This document shows, piece by piece, positions 38,701 to 50,700 of a DNA stretch of 64,000 bases (position 1 is its first letter; the number at the start of each line of letters is the position of its first letter). The notes under the pieces were generated by a model. The model ran no database searches. It had not been told where the DNA came from and was given only the letters and a program-made list of their open reading frames with translations. Source of the DNA: Wyeomyia smithii (Eukaryota > Arthropoda > Insecta > Diptera > Culicidae); NCBI RefSeq assembly GCF_029784165.1, contig NC_073695.1, positions 279,968,079 to 280,032,078 of the forward strand, read 5' to 3'. A program made the position numbers and the translations under genes.

Positions 38701-41700
38701 TTAAGCAGCATAACAATCCTCCAATCTTTTGGCCCGATCTTGCTCCTTGCCATTACTCTAAGGATGCACTAGGGTGGTATAAAACAAATAATGTCACATG
38801 TGTCCCAAAGGAATCCTCCAAACTGCCCTGAAATTCGCCCTATTGAAACTTTTTGGGCTTTGACCAAGACAAAGCTGAGAAAATATGTCAAACCAGCGGA
38901 CAATGTTGAAAAATTTAAAAAAGATTGGTTTAAAGTGGTAAAAATGGTCGGAGAACACACTGTGCAAAAGCTTATGAGTAGTGTTAAGAGAAAATTTAGA
39001 GAACTCCGTATCCTACGAAAAATAATCACAACTTGAATTGAAACTGGAAAGAAAACACTTATTATCTATATTTCAGAATAAAATGACCCGAAAAATCCTG
39101 TATTTTATGTTTTACTCAAGAAAGAAGATGTATTTATAATTTTCGGGACAGTCTATAGCACCTGACAATAAACGTGTGCCTTTGTCACATAGTGCCATGT
39201 TTTTCTTCTTCTTCTTAGTGGTGCTATGGTAGTGTTATGTTATTGTAAGTAAAGTATTATGGTATGGTATGCAATTTCTGACAATTTAGCAAAAAATCAA
39301 AAAATAACAGTTAATGGTTTGCAATGCGGTTACAGAATGTGCAATCAAGGAACATCTATGCAGGCTCGTACATCTTATCCTCAGTGTTCAGCTCCATTAG
39401 TTGACATATGTTTTGACAATGACTCTATTAAATCTAAAATCACAGGAAATTGGGAGCTACACTTTTTTTGCATTACTTTCGTTTCATTTTATCACAAATA
39501 AGAGAATTTAGAGCTGAATAGCGTCGTTGATTGACGACAAAATAATTTGGAACTGGTTTATGTTAGTACTTGTAGTTTGATGTGATATTTTACAGATCCT
39601 GATTTTTCTGCAGGGATAAAGAAATAGAAGCATTGCAAGACAACATCACCTAAACGCGTATTAAATCCTTTTTTCTAAAATTCAAGTGTCTTAAATGTAA
39701 TGTTTTATTTTCATGCTTACCTGACCGTTTAGATAACTTGCCCAAAGATATTACTCGTGTGAAGTCATGTCTTTATGTGGCTCTTGCATTTTCATCCTTC
39801 TTCATTTTAATGAGAAGAATTATAACCTGCCGTTCTCGTTAAACCTTATACCGGCAAAGAAACGGATCGGTGGAAACTCGGTAGCAACCATGCTTATGCA
39901 ATTAGCGTGAAAAAATAATAACTTCAGCTTTTTAACAATTCCTCCCACTGTAATCCCGCACCGTAGCCGAACCGTTCTAACAGCGGTCATCACCAAAGCA
40001 GAGAGCGAACTGCAACTTTTGGCAGCATTCACGATACCTAGTTTTAACAAGTTTTCTACTTATCGTTTGAGCTACAACCGCGTGAATGAAGTAGTCGAGT
40101 AAGGGCGACAGACAAAGTGGTCACCCTTAATGCAAATAATTTTCCCACCACAATAAGAAAGCCACCGATTGGCTTTTCATAACTCACTCGCTAATTTAAC
40201 ATTTAATTCATTTTGCAATTCCTTTCGTTTAAACACCATCATTCTTGCTTTCCTTCTGCTACAAAGTAACGCTGCAGTTTTTTTTTTTGCAGGAATCAAG
40301 CGAACAAGTACTGTGAAAATAATGCAACATGAATAATCTTTTAATTCAGAATAATTATCTTAATAAATTTCCTTCGTATTACTGTTCTACCCTAATAGTA
40401 GATAGACAGCTTAGGAAAAAAAGTTTTTGGTCGACACAAAGTTAGCTAAAAGCTGCTTAATTGAATTTATAGATTTTACTTTTTTGAGTTTGAAGAACCA
40501 TAGATAAAAAGATTTTAAAGATTACTTCAAACAGTCAAAGCTAATTTGTCTTCGTGAGAATCAGATCATCTAAGCGATCAAATGATCAATTTTCAAGGCA
40601 AATCATGTTCATTAGACTGTGAAAATGCTAAATATTTTAAATACACTGCACTGTTTGACACCTTATTTCAGCATGAACAGAAAAGATTCAATTTTCGTTC
40701 CCTGTTCACCGTTTACAGTTTCGCAAATAAAAGCGACAAAGTACACGCTTGAAAACATAGAACCAGGAAGATTTGTCGGAGATGGAAGGTTGATTCATGC
40801 ATGACATATTGTGCGCTGGAGAAGTAGGAAAACGAGGAAATAGCTGTCGTTTTTCCATCAAATTTCTTCTCATACAAAGTATCCTTACCAGAACAGGAAA
40901 AGGTTCTTATACGGTGATATTAGGCGTTGCATTAGGGCTAGGAAACCGGATTTCTGCTTGCTACATAGTTCTCGCACGCGACTGACTGCCACGATAAAAG
41001 TTATGTGTAGACTGGGAGACGATGATAACCGGGTTTCCACTCGCTTCAACAGAAAGGTGAGTGCATTCAAAATGCAACTAGATACATCACCCGGTAAAAC
41101 GACGACGGTTGACGGGATTAACGTTATTTTCAATTACCATATGTATCAGACAATTTTTTCAGTGCTTTACAGCTACCAATGTGCCGACGTGCTTCGTACT
41201 ATATCCACATATTGTTTCATGGAGTCAAATTTACTTTCAAGAATTTAATGTGTTATTTTGTCGCAATAAAACAGAAAAAAGGAAGTCTTTCACACGAATC
41301 GTGTCCTGACGTCCTTTTTCGATTTAACCTAGAATTAGTATCCTTTATGGCCAACAGTGTCATTTCATACTGTCATTTTATTGTTTTGAATCACGAAAAA
41401 AAATACAATCAAAACAACTTATAATTTCAAAAATATTTCTATGGAAACGTAGCGTAGGGAACCTATTTTGAGCAGCTTATGGAGCCTTCTGTGTTTTGAG
41501 TCGAAATACTCGAAATGTGTAATGTCACTGAAATTTACCGGTTCAAACCACCAAATTCATTAGCCCCAGTCGAGTGTACTCCCAACCCTATTGCAATAAA
41601 TACTTTGACATATGACAGGCTGTCGTAATTCTACGTCAACCACGCGGTCTTGTCTCATATACAACCTCTCAAACTTTTTTGCATAATTAAAAAAATCGTT

Positions 41701-44700
41701 CCAATCCAAATATATAATTACTACTATTATTTTTATGCTTTAATTCAGCTTTTATTAGCGGAATTCTGAAAAAAAGAAAAGAGACAGGAATGAAAGTTTA
41801 AAAAAATCTACATGAAACCTTCAGCACCTGACAATAAACGTGTGCCTCCGTCACATAGTACTATGTATTTTTTCTTCTTCTTAGTGGTGCTTATTATGGT
41901 AGTGTTATGGTATTGTAAGTAAAGTAAAGTAAAGTGTATTGAGTCGAAATACTCGAAATGTGTTAGATGAAATACAAACGTAAGGATATATTTGTTTACT
42001 ACCTTCTCTCTGTCAGCACATGTTTTCAAATTGTAAAACTGATTTAGCTAACTTTAACAGTGATTAAGAAATGAATGAAGTATGGAATATGCAAACATTT
42101 AGTCTAGTCACTGTGCTCAGATACAGGGTTAAAATGTAATTGGTTCAGTAGTTTTTGAAAGCCAATGATTACGTGTTTTGAGAAAATTAGGTTCAAGTAG
42201 AAAACATTTGTTAGAACATAAAACAGACCACGAAAAGATTACAAATATTTTCATTGAGTTTTGGATAATTTTCTAGCAGAATGGAACAAAAAAATGTACA
42301 GGTACGTGAAGTTTACAAAAAAACATGTTTTATGGCCAACGATCGCGGATGTCGTTGTTAACAAACCAACTCTTAAATTTTGGTAGGAGCCATTACTTGA
42401 ACCGTGTCCTCGCAAATGGAACTTTGGACTGATGATTATTCAGGGGATTATCTCAAACACAGCTAAAAAAATCAACCGTTGTATTGAGGTAGCACTTGGA
42501 TGCAACTAGAGCATGAAGTGAAAAACAAAACCGAATTTCTTATGCCTTCAACCAAAATGAACCGTAATCGAAATGAATACGGCTGAATAGCTGATAATTG
42601 TCACTGATTTACTGCCACTCTATCATCAAGTGAGTTTTTGGTTACTGCTTGGTAACACGCAAGCTGATTTGATTAATTGAAGCTCGTGATTTATGAACTG
42701 TGCGCCCTATGCTTGTTAACGGCATTTAATCTGCTATACACTGTGTGCTGTTTTTTTTAGTACTTTCTTCAAAACATAGAGATCATACTTTTATGAAAAT
42801 TGTTAATTCCCTGTTATGTATTAATTATTGCCTTCGTAACAAATTCTTTACAAAAAGATGATATCGCACCCACCTGAAGGCGGCAATTGCATCATAGACA
42901 CTCAGTTTGTATTTCAAATTATCAACCGTTAAAAAAAGGTTTTATGGTCCTCTATGTTGCTTAGAAGAATCGCTCAACCGGTACGGTGTTCTGGTAATAT
43001 AATGGCCATGATCAAAGCTCTGTTTGAAAGTTTCTGGGTTGTCATAACTAGGCCACATACGGACCGGACCCGGTTGTGTTCCAGGTACTTCAATTATTAA
43101 ACCAAAAACCGACCCGTCTAACGATTTGGAATCCGAAAACTAGTCCGTTGATGACCATATCTAGGTCTAAATGGTCATAGGCCACTTAAAAAGTTAAAAA
43201 AATCACAAAAAAACATTCGTTTTTGGCATGGTTCGATTTTGGCGACAAAAAAAATAGGGTGTGTTTACCGAAAGAGAAAGAATTTTCATTTGAAGACTTG
43301 AAAATATATAATATAAATATGCAAGGTAAATTCCAAATATGCCATAAAATATTATATAAAATTTAACAAATTGTAACAACATATTGAAAACAGTTTCACA
43401 ACTATCGAATACATCGAAAACTGACCTGGTTGCAAACATATTCGCCACGTACAGAACCCTTTTTTCCAACACCATTCATCATGATTCACGAGAGTTCTAA
43501 TGGTTTTCACAATTTTCAACTATAGATATGAGCATTCTTTCCGAGGCGAACGAAAACAAAAACTGGCGCCACCGCAACTCATACTATACAGAATCGACCG
43601 ACGTTGGCTATTGTTTGAAAACGAACAAACCCGGGAAATCAACCGCACGAAGGAAATCACTTGTCCTATCGAAAGTTCACTTTCAAACAAACGAAATCGC
43701 AACCAACTTTATATCCCAAACTAGGAAACTAGAAATCGAACCAACCGACTTTCAATGTTCCCGTAAACGAGACGGCAACTTTAACTGTAGAATCGAGCAG
43801 AAAAAAACTGACAAGACCATCAAAACCGAACAACCAAAGGAACACAAAAGTTATGGCAGCGAGTTATGATTTATTCCAACTGGTGAGGAATTTATAAGAA
43901 AAGTTGTTCCGTTGGACACTTAGCAGACACAGCATATCGGTAACGAAGAAATATGGCAACTGGAGCAGATCTTGAAATTGAGTGGAACTGTTTGGAAAAA
44001 AACTTATCAAATTGGACTTATAGGCATTGATCATAAATCTGCTTTATTGTGTTGGTGCGGTTCAAAGGTTATGAACACAACTTAATGATAATTGCGAAGA
44101 ATGTTGTAGGCTGGATTCCGAGTTATTTTTTGATTTTAAATTTGATAACTTTCGCAAAATAATTTCAAAGGGTTAATTTTTCTTTAGACACTCGAATTCA
44201 AGTTGAGTCCGGCTGAGTAAAGCAAAAGCCTTGGTGCTACATCCCGATTCGGAACTTGACCTTCTGTTTATTTATACACAGACTTCGCAGCCAACTGTTT
44301 TAGTGTACAGGACAATTGCGGGGCTAACGCTACGATACTTCTGACACTAACAATCTCTACCGAGCCTAGACTCGAACCTACGACGACTGGCTTGTTCGGC
44401 CAGCATCGTACCTCGAGACCATCTTCGGCTGAGTACTGGCCTCAAAAATAAGCTGGGTGGAATCGGAACGGTGTTGTATAAATTTAATATTATCGATGTG
44501 CAGTGAGGTTTAAACAATCAGTTGCATCCGGATTAATCATTTATTGACCCTATCTTTGAAGTTTGTGTTTTTTGACAGTTTTTTAAAACCTACTTACAAG
44601 TTAGTGGCGTTTTTACATCAATATTTTTTGAACAACCTATTTTAAATTTGTTTTTATTTTTTATTTTCTTTCATATTACCGGTGGTGGAATAGCGGAAAA

Positions 44701-47700
44701 GGAAACCGCGCATCGCTACAGCATGAGAGAGGGAGATTTTACATCTAACTATTCTTGCACATGCAGTGGAAATCTAAAAAGAACCGATATTTTAAATACC
44801 GAATTTAATATTTTGTAAGAAAGCATTAAACTTTTTTTTTCTGATGTAAAGTTACCTATCAAATTGCGCGTAGAGGCGAATGCCACATACTATTTCGATC
44901 ATCTTATTTAGTAATGAACTAAAATGATGCATTATTTTTTCAACTGAGAAACCAATAACTCCAGCCCGTTAAGATTGTTTTAAACGTCTTACCAACAACA
45001 AACCGTTGATGAGACCAAAATTATGTTACTAGAATGATTTCGTATAGCCTCTACCCAAGTCATTCTTATGAATCAAAAATCATGAGACGAAACCAGTCTG
45101 ATAACTAGAATTTCCAGCTGAAATATTAAACACATTTCAACTCCAATTAGGTTAATAATTTGAAATTTTAACGAAACATATGCAATATACTGTATGCGGG
45201 TAAAGTGGGAATGTTTAGCGATGGTGAAAAGGATATCACTCAATACCGTAGTTACCACTCCAATGTTTAAACCGAACAAAAATCCACCAGAAGACGTTAG
45301 CGACTAATCAGTCTGCAAACGTGGAAAATTTCTCCCAATGCTTCTAAAACTTCTAAATGTTTGACATCAACTTCTTGTCTCAAATCTAACAGTAATCAAC
45401 AATGGTGTTATATGGGGTTAATATAAAATTGAGAAGTTGGTAATTACCCAGCAAACCAGAAGTCGTCTAAGGATGTTAATTTTAAGTCGCTCAAATGTGC
45501 ATGTCAGGTTTTAAATATCATAAAATGCAAAATTAAATTTGTTTATATCGTATAAAACTTAAACCCTATAAAACGCAATATCAGGTTATATATGAAGCCA
45601 TTTAACGTGTCATACGAAATTGTAAAATGCGTCAATTCTCTAAGTCGTATAGAATGCAATTTATAGTTTCGAATGAGGCCATTTAAGAGAGCATGCGAAG
45701 TTATAAAAAATCGTAACCAATTTATTCTTACAATGTACGTATATGGCCTCCATATTTGTACACATAGACGCATTTCATGCATCTTATATGGTCATTTTTT
45801 ACCAAATAAGGGTTCACTTAACAGAGTTGAGCGCGAGTTATATGAACCAATTTGTTTGCTGGGTAAGTTAGTTGTAAGATTTTTATCCTTTTTCTTGGCA
45901 AGTAGATTTAAATTTCTGAAAATGACGAACAAAGCTTAATAATTACTACCGCTATATATGAGTGTTAAAAATAGCCATCTTAGCTGATAATTAATAATAA
46001 AATACTTAAGTTACAAGCAGAAAACTTCCTGTTTAAAAGTTAATGTAAACGAGTCGAAAACTTGTTCCCTAATGCATTAACTTTTCCATGTTTTTTTATT
46101 AATTTTATTTTTTTGTTCATCTATAATTTATTTGACTCGGCACAAATACAATTTAATGTTTAACGGCGCCAATTATATCTGGTAGCTTACTTTCTAAAGT
46201 ATCTTAATAACTAAAAGCAAATTTTTTATCCTCGCTGCCGACTACGAGCTGAAACTAAATGTAACTTAAGGCTATAATATTTTGCATTAAAAGCACTGGT
46301 TTACTGTATTATGGTTTTCATTGCCATAGGTAAGCACATGTTCCGCTGCTGGGCCAAGATATTACGGACTGGCATATTGGGTTGTCTCCCTCGGGACCTG
46401 AGAGTATCGTGCGGGTCTAGTTGCTGTTTCCGGATCCGGGGTCTCAACGTGTTCTTGTCGTTTGGTTGGATGTAGGCGGAAGGGAATAGGATTAAACTGG
46501 GGCGTGGATGGATTTCAGGAAAACGTATATAAGGGACATGTAGGATAGGTCACGGCTCGCCAAGACATCACGAACAGGAACAGCCGGCTGCCTACTTTCG
46601 GCCTGCAGGGAAGCTAATAATTTAGACCTGGCGTCACGGTGTACAGGGCATGACCAAACAACGTGCTCTATGTCGTGATAACCTTCACCACAGGCACAGA
46701 TACCACTTTCCCCGAGCCCAACACGACGGAGATGCGCGTCAAATCTATAGTGATTGGACATAAGCCGGGACATCACGCAAATGAAATCCCGACCTACATC
46801 CAACCCCTTGAACCACGGGTTCGTCGACACCTTGGGGATTATGGAATGTAACCACCTTCCCAGTTCCCCTCTGGTCCAAGCATTTTGCCAACTGATGATC
46901 GTATTCTGACGTACAAATGAGAAAAATTCATTAAAGGCAATTGGTCTTTCATAAATTCCACCGTTTGTTGCGCCCACCTTAGCCAAAGAGTCCGCTTTCT
47001 CATTGCCCGGTATCGAGCAGTGAGAAGGGACCCACGCTAAGGTAATCTGATACGATTTTTCGGATAAAGCACTCAGATGTTCCCGTATTTTCCCCAGGAA
47101 ATACGCAGAGTGCTTAACATCTTTCATCGATCGGAGAGCCTCAATGGAACTGAGACTGTCCGTAAAGATGAAATAATGGTCCGTGGGCATTTTTTCGATA
47201 ATCCCTAGGGTGTACTGAATTGCAGCCAATTCTGCGACGTAAACAGAAGCAGGATTATCAAGCTTATGGGAGACGGTTAAATTGTTATTGAAAATACCGA
47301 AGCCAGTGGACCCATCAAGAAGTGATCCGTCAGTGTAGAACATATTGTCGCAGTTGATGTTTCGATATTTATTGGAAAAAATTTGGGGATCTGCTGCACG
47401 CGTAAATGATCCGGGATTCCACGAGTTTCTTCTATCATGGATGTATCGAAAAACACAGTAGAATCAGAAGTATTTGATAAGTCGACACGATTTGGAATAT
47501 TCGAAGAAGGGTTAATATTATGGGACATGTGATTGAAATACAATGTCATAAAACGGGTTTGAGAATTAAGTTCGATTAACCTTTCAAAATTTTCAATCAC
47601 AGGACGGTTCAAGACCTCACATTTGATAAGAATGCGAGAAGACAGGGGTATAAGGGACATGTAGGATAGGTCACGGCTCGCCAAGACATCACGAACAGGA

Positions 47701-50700
47701 ACAGCCGGCTGCCTACTTTCGGCCTGCAGGGAAGCTAATAATTTAGACCTGGCGTCACGGTGTACAGGGCATGACCAAACAACGTGCTCTATGTCGTGAT
47801 AACCTTCACCACAGGCACAGATACCACTTTCCCCGAGCCCAACACGACGGAGATGCGCGTCAAATCTATAGTGATTGGACATAAGCCGGGACATCACGCA
47901 AATGAAATCCCGACCTACATCCAACCCCTTGAACCACGGGTTCGTCGACACCTTGGGGATTATGGAATGTAACCACCTTCCCAGTTCCCCTCTGGTCCAA
48001 GCATTTTGCCAACTGATGATCGTATTCTGACGTACAAATGAGAAAAATTCATTAAAGGCAATTGGTCTTTCATAAATTCCACCGTTTGTTGCGCCCACCT
48101 TAGCCAAAGAGTCCGCTTTCTCATTGCCCGGTATCGAGCAGTGAGAAGGGACCCACGCTAAGGTAATCTGATACGATTTTTCGGATAAAGCACTCAGATG
48201 TTCCCGTATTTTCCCCAGGAAATACGCAGAGTGCTTAACATCTTTCATCGATCGGAGAGCCTCAATGGAACTGAGACTGTCCGTAAAGATGAAATAATGG
48301 TCCGTGGGCATTTTTTCGATAATCCCTAGGGTGTACTGAATTGCAGCCAATTCTGCGACGTAAACAGAAGCAGGATTATCAAGCTTATGGGAGACGGTTA
48401 AATTGTTATTGAAAATACCGAAGCCAGTGGACCCATCAAGAAGTGATCCGTCAGTGTAGAACATATTGTCGCAGTTGATGTTTCGATATTTATTGGAAAA
48501 AATTTGGGGATCTGCTGCACGCGTAAATGATCCGGGATTCCACGAGTTTCTTCTATCATGGATGTATCGAAAAACACAGTAGAATCAGAAGTATTTGATA
48601 AGTCGACACGATTTGGAATATTCGAAGAAGGGTTAATATTATGGGACATGTGATTGAAATACAATGTCATAAAACGGGTTTGAGAATTAAGTTCGATTAA
48701 CCTTTCAAAATTTTCAATCACAGGACGGTTCAAGACCTCACATTTGATAAGAATGCGAGAAGACAGGCTCCAGAAGCGGTTTTTCAATGGTAGTACTCCA
48801 GCTAAGACTTCCAAACTCATCGTATGGGTCGACTGCATGCAACCCAAGGCGATACGCAAACAACGATATTGTATTCGCTCCAGTTTGATCAAATGTGTGT
48901 TTGCTGCGGAGCGGAAGCAGAAACACCCGTACTCAATGACAGACAATATAGTTGTTTGGTAAAGTCTTATAAGGTCTCCTGGGTGGGCTCCCCACCATTG
49001 TCCGGTTATTGTACGAAGAAAATTCACTCTTTGTTGACATTTTTTCATCAGATACCTAACGTGACAACCCCAGGTGCCTTTAGAGTCGAACCAGACACCA
49101 AGATATTTGTGTACCAAAACCTGAGAAATCGTTTTACCCATTAATTGTGTTTGCAGCTGAGCAGGTTCATGCTTCCTAGAAAAAACTACTATCTCAGTCT
49201 TCTCCGGAGAGAATTCGATACCTAGCTGTAAAGCCCAAGCAGACAAATTGTCCAAGGTATCTTGCAATGGTCCTTGCAAATCGGCAGCTTTGGCTCCTGT
49301 AACAGAGATTACACTGTCGTCTGCAAGTTGTCTTATCGTGCATGAATTTGCCAGACATTCGTCGTTGTCATTTACATAAAAGTTGTAAAGAAGGGGGCTT
49401 AAACATGAGCCCTGGGGAAGACCCATGTAGCTAATGCGAAAAGTTGCCAAATCGCCGTGCGTAAAATGCATGTGCTTTTCGGACAGCAAATTGTGCAAAA
49501 AATTGTTCAAAATTGGAGAAAATCCTTGTCGTGAAGTTTACCCGAAAGAATGTCAATAGAAACGGAATCAAAAGCCCCCTTAATGTCCAAGAACGCAGAC
49601 GCCATTTGTTCTTTGCGAGCATACGCCAACTGAATATCTGTTGAAAGCAACGCGAGACAATCATTCGTCCCTTTGGCACGGCGGAAGCCAAATTGAGTAT
49701 CTGATAGTAGACCATTTGATTCGACCCAATGGTCTAAACGACGGAGTATCATTTTTTCCATCAATTTCCGGATACAGGATAGCATTGCAATCGGCCTATA
49801 AGAGTTGTGATCAGAAGCTGGTTCCCCTGGTTTTTGGATGGCGATCACCTTCACTTGCCTCCAATCCTGCGGTACAATGTTTTGCTCCAGGAACTTATTG
49901 AACAAGTTCAACAAGCGCCTCTTGGCATTGCCGGGTAGATTCTTCAAGAAGTTGAATTTGATTCTATCTAACCCAGGCGCGTTATTGTTACAGGACAGGA
50001 GGGCAACTGAAAATTCTGCCATCGTAAAAGGTGATTCTATCGCGTCGTGGCCCGGAGACGCATCACGAACAATGTTTTGCTCAGGAACAGAGTCCGGACA
50101 TACTTTCCTGGCAAAATCAAATATCCACCGACTTGACTCCTCGCTTTCGTTGACCGTTACGCGATTCCGCATTCTTCGGGCTGTGTTCCAAAGAGTGCTC
50201 ATCGATGTCTCCCTCGACGTCTCGTTCACGAACCGACGCCAATATCCACGTTTCTTTGCTTTAGCCAGGCTTTTAAGCTTGGTATTAAGCTCCGAATACC
50301 GTATATAGTCGTCGGGTATACCTCCCTTCTGGAAGGCCAAAAACGCGTCGGATCTTTGCGTGTAGACATCGGAGCACTCTTTGTCCCACCACGGAGTTGG
50401 AGGCCGCTCTTTGATCGTTACGCCGGGATATTTCTTCGTTTGGGCTTGCAACGCGGCGTCGAGGATTAAGCCCGCGAGGAGGTTGTATTCTTCTAGTGGT
50501 GGGTGATGTTGAATCGACTCGACCGCTTTTGAAATCATTTCCTCGTATAACTTCCAATCGACATTCCGTGTGAGGTCATACGGAATGTTAATTGGTCGCA
50601 TGCGATTTGAACCGTTAGTAATTGAAATAAGAATAGGCAGATGGTCGCTACCGTGAGGATCGAGGATTACCTTCCATGTGCAATCCAACCGTAGCGACGT

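Larger units (their letters stand above)
37638..39256. mobile_element. Retroposon copy I, interrupted by the D37E transposon
   Basis: 37638-37943 and 39158-39256 together match the single block 41525-41926, in the same order and orientation, with the transposon between the halves. Shared landmarks are tcactgaaatttaccggttc at the start, a taattctacgtcaaccacg core and gtaagtaaagta at the end. I saw no target-site duplication around this older copy. Confidence 0.85.

Noticed and set aside
41041..41065. Exon ending at cagaaag|gtgagt
   Set aside because: A good donor motif but no matching acceptor, homology or phase partner, and it would break the supported exon chain.
43528..43869. 113-codon lysine-rich ORF
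   Set aside because: Explained by A+C-rich composition. No domain seen.
44360..44425. tRNA gene
   Set aside because: Only a B box and loose head similarity. The sequence continues into a SINE body with tail and target duplication.
47277..48464. 395-codon chimeric LINE reading frame as a new gene
   Set aside because: It is an artefact of the internal tandem duplication in a dead element, joining the ORF2 C-terminus to an out-of-order thumb segment.
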